A stretch of DNA of 6,950 nt, taken from positions 1 through 6,950 of the forward strand of contig JAHEFN010000127.1 in the NCBI GenBank assembly GCA_024640185.1, written 5' to 3'. This DNA comes from Gemmatimonadota bacterium (GTDB lineage: Bacteria; Gemmatimonadota; Gemmatimonadetes; Gemmatimonadales; GWC2-71-9). The translations under genes and the position numbers were made by a program. Under the pieces are notes generated by a model. That model did no database searches and was not told the origin of the DNA. It saw only the letters and a list, made by a program, of their open reading frames with translations. Positions 1-5,704 of the stretch are shown here, piece by piece (the stretch's first letter is position 1; each line of letters begins with the position of its first letter).

Positions 1-1
1 C

Positions 2-226
2 CCGCTGGCCGAGTTCAGGAAGATGGGGCAGGAGAAGTTCGGTGGCCGGGACATGACGCCCATGCGGATGACGATGACCGGCACGCTGAACATGACCGTC
101 GAGGTGCTGAGTCTCAGCAACGACTCGCCCGGCCCCTCCTTCTTCGAGTTGCCGATCGACCTGCAGCCGTTCCCCATCGAGATGTTCCAGGGGATGGCCG
201 CCGCGGCCCTGCAGCAGGGGACATGA
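2..226 (+). CDS. 3' end of an unrecognised protein gene (5' truncated)
   Basis: The frame is open from the window edge, giving 74 visible residues before TGA at 224-226; the true start lies outside. The visible tail is methionine-rich (a TPMRMTMTGTLNM stretch), then has alternating hydrophobic residues suggesting beta strands, a proline-rich FFELPIDLQPFP segment, and a short alanine-rich end. I do not recognise the family. The pattern of beta strands followed by a 'P-x-D/G' end is loosely like small secreted beta-rich domains such as DUF4412, but this is a guess. The stop overlaps the next gene's start by 4 nt (ATGA), so it probably heads an operon with the substrate-binding lipoprotein. The ATG at 23 is internal, since the frame continues upstream of it. 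Confidence 0.6.
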   Translation, partial: PLAEFRKMGQEKFGGRDMTPMRMTMTGTLNMTVEVLSLSNDSPGPSFFELPIDLQPFPIEMFQGMAAAALQQGT

Positions 227-1128
227 TTCCACGGGCCCGCTGGCTGGGGCTGCTGCTCGTCGTCGCCGGTTGTCGGGCCCCCAGCCCGGCGCCGGCGGCG
301 TCGCCGTTTGTGGACCCGGAGGGAACGCCGGTGGTGATCGAGGCGCTGCCGGTCGGCCGGATCGTCTCGACCATGCAATCCGCGACGGAGTGGCTGCTGC
401 TGCTCGATGCCGGCTCGTTGCTGGTCGCGCGCACCGACGCCGACCGGCAACCCGAGCTCGCCCACCTGCCGTCGATCGGTGGCGGGCTGGAGACCTCCCC
501 TGAAGCCGTCGCCGTGCTGGAACCCGACGTCGTCCTCGGCTGGCGCATTCGGGCCTCGGTCGACATGGCGCGGGCCCTGGCGCCGTTCGGCATCCCGGTG
601 CTCGCCGTCGAGGCCACCGACACCGCCGAGGCGTTCCGACAACTGGCGACGATCGCCACCCTGGTCGGACGCGAGCAACGGGGAATCGAGGTCGCCACCG
701 CCCTGCGCGAGCGCCTCGCCGCGCTCGGCCGTGCGGCCTGCCCGGCAGGCCAGCCCCCCGAGACCGTCTTCATCCAACTGTGGACCGCGCCCCCGATGAC
801 GGCCGGCGGCACCACCTGGATGAGCGATCTCCTTGGGGCAACCTGCCTCACCAATGCCTTCGCTGACCTGGAGGAGCCGTGGCCGGTCATCTCGCTGGAA
901 GCCGTCCTCGATCGGCAGCCAGCCTGGCTCCTGACCAGCCGGACGGGTCAACCCGGTGAGCGACTGGCAGAGCTCCAGCGCCTCCCGGGGTGGCGCGAGC
1001 TGCAGGCGGTCCAGCAGGGCCGCGTCCTCGAGATCGACGGCGACACCTTCGCCCGCGCCGGCCCCGGCATGGCCGTCTGGGTCGAGTCGGTGGCGGCGGA
1101 GCTCCAGCGGGTGCGGGGGATGCCCTGA
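223..1128 (+). CDS. BtuF-like ABC transporter substrate-binding lipoprotein
   Basis: This 301-aa protein is probably the extracytoplasmic ligand-binding subunit of a cobalamin, haem or Fe-siderophore ABC importer (helical-backbone metal receptor, BtuF/FhuD type). The N-terminus is a lipoprotein signal: basic residues (R4, R6), a hydrophobic stretch 7-14, and lipobox V14-A15-G16-C17, so C17 would be acylated and anchor the protein. Family signatures follow: RIVSTMQSATEWL (46-58), a glycine pair in LPSIGGG (82-88), LEPDVVLGW (99-107), the second-lobe signature TAGGTTWMSDLLGA (193-206), and SLEAVLDRQPAWLL (224-237). The end, LPGWRELQAVQQGRV (254-268) and a final helix, is also typical, and the length is normal. 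The ATG at 223 gives the lipoprotein signal directly and overlaps the upstream stop (ATGA), suggesting translational coupling. No permease or ATPase gene is visible downstream, so the ligand is open. Confidence 0.87.
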   Translation: MIPRARWLGLLLVVAGCRAPSPAPAASPFVDPEGTPVVIEALPVGRIVSTMQSATEWLLLLDAGSLLVARTDADRQPELAHLPSIGGGLETSPEAVAVLEPDVVLGWRIRASVDMARALAPFGIPVLAVEATDTAEAFRQLATIATLVGREQRGIEVATALRERLAALGRAACPAGQPPETVFIQLWTAPPMTAGGTTWMSDLLGATCLTNAFADLEEPWPVISLEAVLDRQPAWLLTSRTGQPGERLAELQRLPGWRELQAVQQGRVLEIDGDTFARAGPGMAVWVESVAAELQRVRGMP

Positions 1129-1133
1129 GGAGC

Positions 1134-1162
1134 CGGGGGCATTCACCGCCGCGGCGCCCCCG
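1134..1162 (+). terminator. GC hairpin after the lipoprotein gene, possible weak terminator
   Basis: CGGGGGC (1134-1140) pairs with GCCCCCG (1156-1162) over 7 bp, starting 6 nt after the lipoprotein stop. The downstream tract is only moderately T-rich (TGTATCTTCTT), so it is not a textbook intrinsic terminator. It also spans the -35 region proposed for the tRNA promoter. It may end the upstream operon, or the pairing may be chance in GC-rich DNA. Confidence 0.3.
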
Positions 1163-1170
1163 TGTATCTT
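1142..1170 (+). promoter_or_regulatory. Candidate sigma-70-type promoter for tRNA-Ser
   Basis: TTCACC (1142-1147) matches the -35 consensus TTGACA at four of six positions. TATCTT (1165-1170) matches TATAAT at four of six, with an ideal 17-bp spacer. The -10 ends 10 nt before the mature tRNA 5' end at 1180, leaving room for only a very short leader. This is the only AT-richer patch between the lipoprotein stop and the tRNA. The assignment rests on consensus matching alone. Confidence 0.4.
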
Positions 1171-1179
1171 CTTCCCCCG

Positions 1180-1270
1180 GGAGCGATGGCCGAGTGGCTG
1201 AAGGCGGCGGTTTGCTAAACCGTTTTAGGGGTGTAAGCCCTTAACGAGGGTTCGAATCCCTCTCGCTCCG
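1180..1270 (+). tRNA. tRNA-Ser (anticodon GCU)
   Basis: This is a 91-nt class II tRNA decoding AGC/AGU serine codons. The acceptor stem GGAGCGA (1180-1186) pairs fully with TCGCTCC (1263-1269), and G1270 is the discriminator base, as expected for serine tRNAs. The D arm has GCC (1189-1191) against GGC (1203-1205). The anticodon stem GCGGT (1207-1211)/ACCGT (1219-1223) encloses the loop TTGCTAA, with anticodon GCT at 1214-1216. A long variable arm (about 1224-1245), with AGGG against CCCT, marks a serine-type tRNA. The T stem GAGGG (1246-1250)/CCCTC (1258-1262) holds the TTCGAAT loop. CCA is not encoded (TTG follows), so the CCA end must be added after transcription. Confidence 0.97.
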
Positions 1271-1287
1271 TTGTTGTGTTGGCTCAA

Positions 1288-1336
1288 GAGTCCTGGGTCC
1301 TGAGACGCGGTCTCGGCTCGGGACTCGCGCCTTTTT
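1288..1336 (+). terminator. Rho-independent terminator-like hairpin between tRNA-Ser and gltX
   Basis: GAGTCC (1288-1293) pairs with GGACTC (1321-1326). An inner stem CTGAGAC (1300-1306) pairs with GTCTCGG (1310-1316), with one G-T wobble and a GCG loop. Between the two stems, further GGG/CTC pairing is possible. A run of five T (1332-1336) follows 5 nt after the stem. The likely role is to end the tRNA transcript. Only 19 nt separate the T-run from the gltX ATG, so the element also sits in the gltX leader if transcription starts upstream. Confidence 0.65.
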
Positions 1337-1355
1337 CCCCCATCCCGGCTTGTCG

Positions 1356-2771
1356 ATGTCCACTCCGCCTCGTGTTCGTTTCGCCCCCTCACCCACGGGC
1401 TTCCTCCACGTCGGTGGGGCGCGGACCGCGCTCTTCAACTGGCTGTACGCCCGGCAGACGGGTGGCACCCTGGTCCTGCGCATCGAGGATACCGACCGTG
1501 AGCGCTCCAGCGAGGCCCACACCCAGGTGATCCTCGATGGCCTGACCTGGCTGGGCCTCGATTGGGACGAAGGGCCGCTCTTCCAGGGTGCCCATGCCGA
1601 CCGGCACCGCGAAGATGCCCTGCGGCTGCTGGCAGCCGGCAAGGCCTACAAGGATTTCATGACCGCCGAGGAGCTGACGGCGGCACGTGAGGAGGCCAAG
1701 GCCGAGGGACGACCGTTCCGCTACCACCGGGCCGAGGTCGGCCTCCCGCCGGAGGAGACCGCGCGCCGGGAAGCCGCCGGGATGCCCCATGCCGTCCGGT
1801 TCGCGATGCCCGACGAGGAGCTGGCCTGGGATGATGCGGTGCACGGCCGGATCTCGTGGCAAGGCCGCGACCTTGATGACTTCATCATCCTCCGCTCGGA
1901 CGGCACGGCGATCTACAATCTGGCGGTCGTCTCTGACGACGTGGCGATGCGAATCAGCCATGTCATTCGCGGTGACGACCACGTCAGCAACACCCCCAAG
2001 CAGATCGCCCTCTACCGTGCCCTCGGCCACCCGGTGCCGACCTTTGCCCACGTGCCGATGATCCTGGGGTCCGATGGCAAGAAGCTCTCGAAGCGGCATG
2101 GCGCAACCGCCGTCGGCGACTACCGCGAGGAGGGGATCCTCCCGGCCGCGATGCGCAACTTCCTGGCCCTGCTGGGCTGGTCGCCCGGCAATGACGACGA
2201 GGTGCTCCCGCTCGACGAGGTGATCGCCCGCTTTGACCTCGGCGGCATCATGACCAAGCCAGCGGTCTTCGATACCACCAAGCTCGAATGGATGAATGGC
2301 CAGTATCTCTCGATGTTGCCCGCCGAGGAACTGCTGGCGCCGGTCGAGCGGGAGCTGGCTCGCCTCGGCATCGACCCCGCCGGTCGCGACCTCCTGCCGG
2401 TGATCGAGGCGGTCAAGGCACGGTCACGCACGATCACCGTGGTGGCCGAGCAGGTCGCCGCGCGACTTCCCGGTGCCACCCTGCCCCGCGACGACAAGGC
2501 GCACAAGCTGATCGACAAGCTCGGTGACCGTTTCGCGATCAACCTTGGCCTCGCCCGGGAGGCCCTCACGGCGGTGGTCGAATCGGCGTGGCAGCCCGCC
2601 CACCTCGAGACCGTCATCAAGGCCGTCGCCGAGGAGGGTGGTCTCAAGCTCGGTGATGTCATGCAGCCGATCCGGGTGGCGCTGACCGGCGGCACGGTGA
2701 GTGAGCCGGTGCACGAGCTGCTGGCCGTCATCGGCCGCGACGAGTCGCTGCGACGGATCACCGCCGCCTAG
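1356..2771 (+). CDS. gltX: Glutamyl-tRNA synthetase
   Basis: This cytoplasmic class I aminoacyl-tRNA synthetase joins glutamate to tRNA-Glu using ATP. The 471-aa length is normal for the bacterial enzyme. The Rossmann catalytic domain opens with RFAPSPTGFLHVGGART (8-24), which holds the HIGH-equivalent HVGG (18-21). LRIEDTDRERS (41-51) and HVIRGDDHVSNTPKQ (202-216) are further signatures, and the KMSKS loop is KLSKR (243-247) followed by HG. The C-terminal part (about 300-471) is the helical anticodon-binding region. The segment that carries the zinc-binding Cys/His set in the E. coli enzyme (about residues 98-127) has no cysteine, and the whole protein has none, so it is a zinc-free form. 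I chose ATG 1356; an in-frame TTG at 1350 adds only two residues. Neither start has a clear Shine-Dalgarno site. Whether it also charges tRNA-Gln cannot be read here. Confidence 0.97.
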   Translation: MSTPPRVRFAPSPTGFLHVGGARTALFNWLYARQTGGTLVLRIEDTDRERSSEAHTQVILDGLTWLGLDWDEGPLFQGAHADRHREDALRLLAAGKAYKDFMTAEELTAAREEAKAEGRPFRYHRAEVGLPPEETARREAAGMPHAVRFAMPDEELAWDDAVHGRISWQGRDLDDFIILRSDGTAIYNLAVVSDDVAMRISHVIRGDDHVSNTPKQIALYRALGHPVPTFAHVPMILGSDGKKLSKRHGATAVGDYREEGILPAAMRNFLALLGWSPGNDDEVLPLDEVIARFDLGGIMTKPAVFDTTKLEWMNGQYLSMLPAEELLAPVERELARLGIDPAGRDLLPVIEAVKARSRTITVVAEQVAARLPGATLPRDDKAHKLIDKLGDRFAINLGLAREALTAVVESAWQPAHLETVIKAVAEEGGLKLGDVMQPIRVALTGGTVSEPVHELLAVIGRDESLRRITAA

Positions 2772-2789
2772 GCCACTCGGCGCCGCCCG

Positions 2790-3233
2790 TCAGGCCAGCA
2801 CGTCACCCTTGAACCGCCAGCAGCGGTCGAGGAACTCATCGAGCCAGCCGCGGGCGATGAACGCCTCGACGGCCGCCGCCGTGGCCTGGCGATTGACGCC
2901 CCAGAGGGACGCCTGCCGGGGACCCTGGTCGATCACCGCCTGGATCACGACCTCCTCGCCATCGGTCCACACCGAGGGGACCGTGCTGGCGAAGCGGCCT
3001 GCCACCGCGTTGACCCCTGGACCCCCGACCGCGATGGTCGGCGCGTCGTGGAAGAGTTCGGTGGCGAACCAGGTCTCGTCGCCGACCAGCAACGCCCTCC
3101 GATAGGCGGACCCCCTCCCGCGAAGGTCGATCTCGGTCCGCAGGCGGTCGGCCGAGACCCGATCGGGATGGCCATCCTCGAGGGCACTCGCCACGACGAT
3201 CAGGATGGTCTCTTCGCCGTCGACAAGCTTCAT
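2790..3233 (-). CDS. Conserved-looking protein of unknown function (147 aa)
   Basis: I do not recognise the family. It appears soluble and cytoplasmic, with no signal peptide or membrane segment. Hydrophobic strand-like stretches at 9-16 (TILIVVAS) and 94-101 (EVVIQAVI) alternate with charged helices, suggesting an alpha/beta fold. A glycine-rich turn, TIAVGGPGVNAVAGR (66-80), is the most distinctive feature and could bind a phosphate or nucleotide, though this is inference. A tryptophan-rich helical end (W111, W130, W139; 111-141) closes the protein. The ATG at 3233-3231 overlaps the TGA of the upstream 197-aa gene (ATGA), and a GAGGT Shine-Dalgarno lies 9 nt before it (3243-3247). It is the last gene of the - strand chain and converges on gltX with an 18-bp gap. 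The close coupling argues that it is a real gene. Confidence 0.8.
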   Translation of the reverse strand: MKLVDGEETILIVVASALEDGHPDRVSADRLRTEIDLRGRGSAYRRALLVGDETWFATELFHDAPTIAVGGPGVNAVAGRFASTVPSVWTDGEEVVIQAVIDQGPRQASLWGVNRQATAAAVEAFIARGWLDEFLDRCWRFKGDVLA

Positions 3234-3823
3234 GGTGGATCGACCTCACGTGGAGGGGGAATGCGCTGATGACGTCGCAGCAGTTCCTCGTCCTCGATCC
3301 GCTCGCGCACCCGGCGGATCGACAGCTCGAGGTCATCGAGGTTGGCCGCCCGGCGACCGGCGACATCGATGTCCTCCAGCATCGCCGAGCGCTTGCGCCA
3401 CTGGTCACGGGCGATCGGGTTGCCCTCGAGGTTGACCGGCAGCAACGCGAGGAGGAAGGTGGGCACCTTGATCGGGCCAAGGTAGATCCACCGCGAATCG
3501 ACCCCCACCGGTTGGCCACCGATCGCGGTGGTCCACGACGGCATCCGTGGCGCCCGCGCCTGCTCGGCGGCCACGGCCTCAAGGTACCGCTGTGCCATCC
3601 CGTCGACGACACTGTCGTGGATCTCGCGGGGGCTCCTCCCCATCAGCCGCGCGGCCAGCTCCCGCGGCGTGACCGGGAGTGGGGTGACCCACAGCAGTCC
3701 GGTGGCGAAGGATGGAACCAGTCTGCGTGTGGTGCTGTCTGGCACACCCGCTTGGGCGATCAGCGACCCACCGCCGGTCGCCAGGCCCAGCAGCAGCGGC
3801 AGCGCCCAGCGGGTCGGGTTCAC
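3230..3823 (-). CDS. Exported or membrane-anchored protein of unknown function (197 aa)
   Basis: I do not recognise the family. The start is GTG at 3823-3821, overlapping the aminotransferase stop (GTGA). The start is supported because it gives a plausible signal peptide: R5, a hydrophobic core of about 7-22, and a possible signal peptidase I site after A-Q-A (23-25). The mature part has a mixed segment (44-65) and a hydrophobic stretch IYLGPIKVPTFLLALLPVNL (113-132) that could be a membrane helix or a buried core. A strongly charged, probably helical tail follows (about 139-186, with many R, E and D), then a proline-rich end. No catalytic motif is evident. The hydrophobic stretch followed by a charged helix could mean a bitopic or envelope-associated protein whose tail contacts partners, but this is inference. 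Its stop overlaps the 147-aa gene start. Confidence 0.78.
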   Translation of the reverse strand: MNPTRWALPLLLGLATGGGSLIAQAGVPDSTTRRLVPSFATGLLWVTPLPVTPRELAARLMGRSPREIHDSVVDGMAQRYLEAVAAEQARAPRMPSWTTAIGGQPVGVDSRWIYLGPIKVPTFLLALLPVNLEGNPIARDQWRKRSAMLEDIDVAGRRAANLDDLELSIRRVRERIEDEELLRRHQRIPPPREVDPP

Positions 3824-5028
3824 GGCTCCGGCACGGCCCCATCGGCACGGCAGGCTGCCAGCGTGCCGGCGAGCCGACGGATCCCCTCGCGAAGCCGCTC
3901 GGCCGGCACCGTGAGGGCGATCCGGAAGTAGCCCTCACCCGCTGCACCGAAGCCGCTCCCCGGCAACACCACCACCCCGTCGTGCTCCAAGGCCCGACTC
4001 GCGAAGGCCGCCGAGGGGATTCCCTCGGGCAGCGGCACCCAGAGGTACATCGCGCCGCGGGGCGGCTCGACCGGCAGCCCGATCTCGGCCAGGGCCGTGA
4101 GGGCCACGTCGCGCCGCATGGTGAGTTCGGCCACGAGCGGCGAGACCAGGGATTCGGCATGGTCGAGGGTCCACGCCGCGGCCTGCTGCAGCGCGAGGAA
4201 CGGCCCGGTGTCGAGGTAGCTCTTCGCCTTGGTGAGGGCGCTGATGAGCTCGGCGTTCCCGACGGCGAAGCCGAGCCGCCACCCGGTCATCTTGAACGAC
4301 TTCGACATCGAGAAGAACTCGACGGCCACGTCGCGGGCCCCCTCGATCTCGAAGATGCTCGGCGCGACGTAGCCGTCGAAGGTGATGTCGCAATAGGCAT
4401 TGTCGTATGCCAGCACAATCCGGTGCCGGCGGCAGATCGCCACGAGGTGCTCGAGATACTCGCGCGGGGCGATGGCGGCGGTGGGATTGTTGGGGTAGTT
4501 GACATAGACGAGGGCGGTACGCTCGAGCAGCCCCTCCGGCATGCGGTCAAGATCGAGGAGGAACCCGGACGCCTCGGTCAACGCAATGACATGGGGCTGG
4601 GCACCGGCGAACATCGCCCCGCCGAGGTAGGCCTGATACCCAGGCTCGGGCAGCACGACGACGTCGCCCGGATTGACCACGGCCAATGCCAGGTGCGCCA
4701 ACCCTTCCTTCGACCCGATCAGCGGCAAGACCTCGCTGGCGGGGTCGAATACCTGACCGAAGCGACGGGCCATCCATGCCACGATCGAGGCGCGGAAGTC
4801 GGGGTTGCCCTGTTGGAACCCGTACTTGTGCATCCCGGGAACCGCCATCGCCTCCACCAAGGCCGCCGTGGTACCGTCGGGGGGGAGGCCATCGGAGTCG
4901 CCGGCCCCGAGGTCGATCACATCCACACCCGCCGCCAGGAGCCGTCGCTTGATCGGGGGAATGTGGGCAAGCGGATAGTCGGGGAGTGAGCGCACCCGGA
5001 CATTCGCGCCGGTGGTGGCGGGCCTCAT
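3820..5028 (-). CDS. PLP-dependent class I/II aminotransferase, DapL-like
   Basis: This 402-aa fold-type I aminotransferase transfers an amino group between an amino acid and a 2-oxoacid using PLP in the cytoplasm. The PLP Schiff-base lysine is K243 in SMSKSFKMTGWRLGF (240-254). Other PLP and substrate contacts are N181 in NYPNNPT (177-183), D209 and Y212 in AYDNAY (207-212), and R369 in YFRIALT, which binds the substrate carboxylate. The N-terminal LPDYPL (15-20), DVIDLGAGDSDG (36-47), LIGSKEGLAHLALAVVNPGD (103-122) and ALVYVNYPNNPT strongly resemble L,L-diaminopimelate aminotransferase (DapL). Relatives with other substrates (alanine, aromatic amino acids) share these motifs. GDSD replaces the usual GDPD, and NPTAA the usual NPTGA, so I leave the substrate open. 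ATG 5028 is chosen for its ATGA overlap with the FAH stop and the GGAGGA site (5032-5037). Confidence 0.93.
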   Translation of the reverse strand: MRPATTGANVRVRSLPDYPLAHIPPIKRRLLAAGVDVIDLGAGDSDGLPPDGTTAALVEAMAVPGMHKYGFQQGNPDFRASIVAWMARRFGQVFDPASEVLPLIGSKEGLAHLALAVVNPGDVVVLPEPGYQAYLGGAMFAGAQPHVIALTEASGFLLDLDRMPEGLLERTALVYVNYPNNPTAAIAPREYLEHLVAICRRHRIVLAYDNAYCDITFDGYVAPSIFEIEGARDVAVEFFSMSKSFKMTGWRLGFAVGNAELISALTKAKSYLDTGPFLALQQAAAWTLDHAESLVSPLVAELTMRRDVALTALAEIGLPVEPPRGAMYLWVPLPEGIPSAAFASRALEHDGVVVLPGSGFGAAGEGYFRIALTVPAERLREGIRRLAGTLAACRADGAVPEP

Positions 5029-5648
5029 CCGTCCTCCCCCATCACCGGGTTGCTGACGCGCCCGACGCCGGGCACCTCCACCTCCACCGTGTCGCCCGCT
5101 GCCAGCGGTCCGACCCCCTCCGGGGTGCCCGTCAACAGCAGGTCGCCCGGCTCCAACGTCATGATCGCGCTGATGTAGCTCAGCAGGTCCGTGATCGGGA
5201 AGATCATGTCGCGCACATGACCACGCTGGCGCTCGATGCCGTTGACCCTGGTGATGACCTCCAGTGCATCGAGCTGCCACCCCGAGGTCGCCACCGTCCC
5301 CACCGGGCAGAAGGAGTCGAACCCCTTGGCACGGGCCCACTGCCCATCGGTCTTCTGCAGGTCCCGGGCGGTCACGTCGTTTGCCGCCACCACGCCGCCG
5401 ATCGCCGCGAGAGCTTCCTCGCGACTCGCCCGCCGCAATCGGGTGCCGACCACGATGCCGATCTCGCCCTCGTACTCGACCCGGCTGGATGCCTTTGGCA
5501 AGCGAATCGGCTCACCGTCGCCCACCAGGGCGGAGATCGGCTTGAAGAAGAGCAACGGCCGCTCCGGCACGGCGTTGCCGAGCTCCTTCGCGTGAGCAGC
5601 GTAGTTGCGACCGACACAGATGATCTTGCCGGGAGACGGCACCGACAT
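5025..5648 (-). CDS. Fumarylacetoacetate hydrolase (FAH) family protein, FAHD1-like
   Basis: This 207-aa single-domain FAH-fold protein is close in size to FAHD1-type acylpyruvate hydrolases and oxaloacetate decarboxylases. These cleave C-C bonds of 1,3-diketo or oxo acids with a bound Mg2+ or Mn2+. Seen motifs are CVGRNYAAHAKELG (11-24) with H19, FFKP (34-37), the metal pair E60 and E62 in VEYEGEIGIVVG (57-68), D91 in the hallmark NDVTARDLQ (90-98), K108 in ARAKGFDSF, and TGTPEGVGPL (173-182). All expected metal ligands are present, so it should be active; the substrate is unknown. The ATG at 5648-5646 is preferred over longer starts because GGAG (5656-5659) lies 7 nt upstream and MSVPSPGKIICVG fits the family N-terminus. 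It follows the decarboxylase gene by 57 nt and its stop overlaps the aminotransferase start. Confidence 0.92.
   Translation of the reverse strand: MSVPSPGKIICVGRNYAAHAKELGNAVPERPLLFFKPISALVGDGEPIRLPKASSRVEYEGEIGIVVGTRLRRASREEALAAIGGVVAANDVTARDLQKTDGQWARAKGFDSFCPVGTVATSGWQLDALEVITRVNGIERQRGHVRDMIFPITDLLSYISAIMTLEPGDLLLTGTPEGVGPLAAGDTVEVEVPGVGRVSNPVMGEDG
5032..5037 (-). promoter_or_regulatory. Shine-Dalgarno site of the aminotransferase gene
   Basis: On the - strand, GGAGGA lies 3 nt before the ATG at 5028, inside the end of the FAH gene. It is a strong match with rather short spacing. It supports the 402-residue start over the much longer open frame that runs back into FAH. Confidence 0.55.
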
Positions 5649-5655
5649 CGAGGCA

Positions 5656-5659
5656 CTCC
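5656..5659 (-). promoter_or_regulatory. Shine-Dalgarno site of the FAH gene
   Basis: On the - strand, GGAG lies 7 nt before the ATG at 5648. It decides between this start and longer in-frame ones that would overlap the decarboxylase gene. Confidence 0.6.
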
Positions 5660-5704
5660 GGGTGACGGGAAGAAGCAGGGACTGATGCCGAATAGTAGTG
5701 CGGA

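Noticed and set aside
114..890. Minus-strand open frame of 258 codons opposite the lipoprotein gene
   Set aside because: The product is serine/arginine/alanine-rich without motifs. The + strand frame has a lipobox and BtuF-type signatures.
1180..1270. tRNA-Ser as a mobile element attachment site
   Set aside because: I see no integrase gene and no direct repeat of the tRNA 3' end elsewhere in the window, and the flanking genes are ordinary chromosomal ones.
1389..2099. Minus-strand open frame of 236 codons inside gltX
   Set aside because: It is a mirror frame of a gltX gene that carries all its catalytic motifs.
2772..2789. Bidirectional terminator between convergent gltX and the 147-aa gene
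   Set aside because: The 18-bp gap has no convincing hairpin and no T-run on either strand.
3712..4989. Long + strand open frame (425 codons) opposite the aminotransferase
   Set aside because: Its product is low-complexity (R, G, P, H-rich) with no recognisable motif, and it lies antisense to a clearly coding aminotransferase gene with intact catalytic residues. Such frames are common opposite GC-rich genes.
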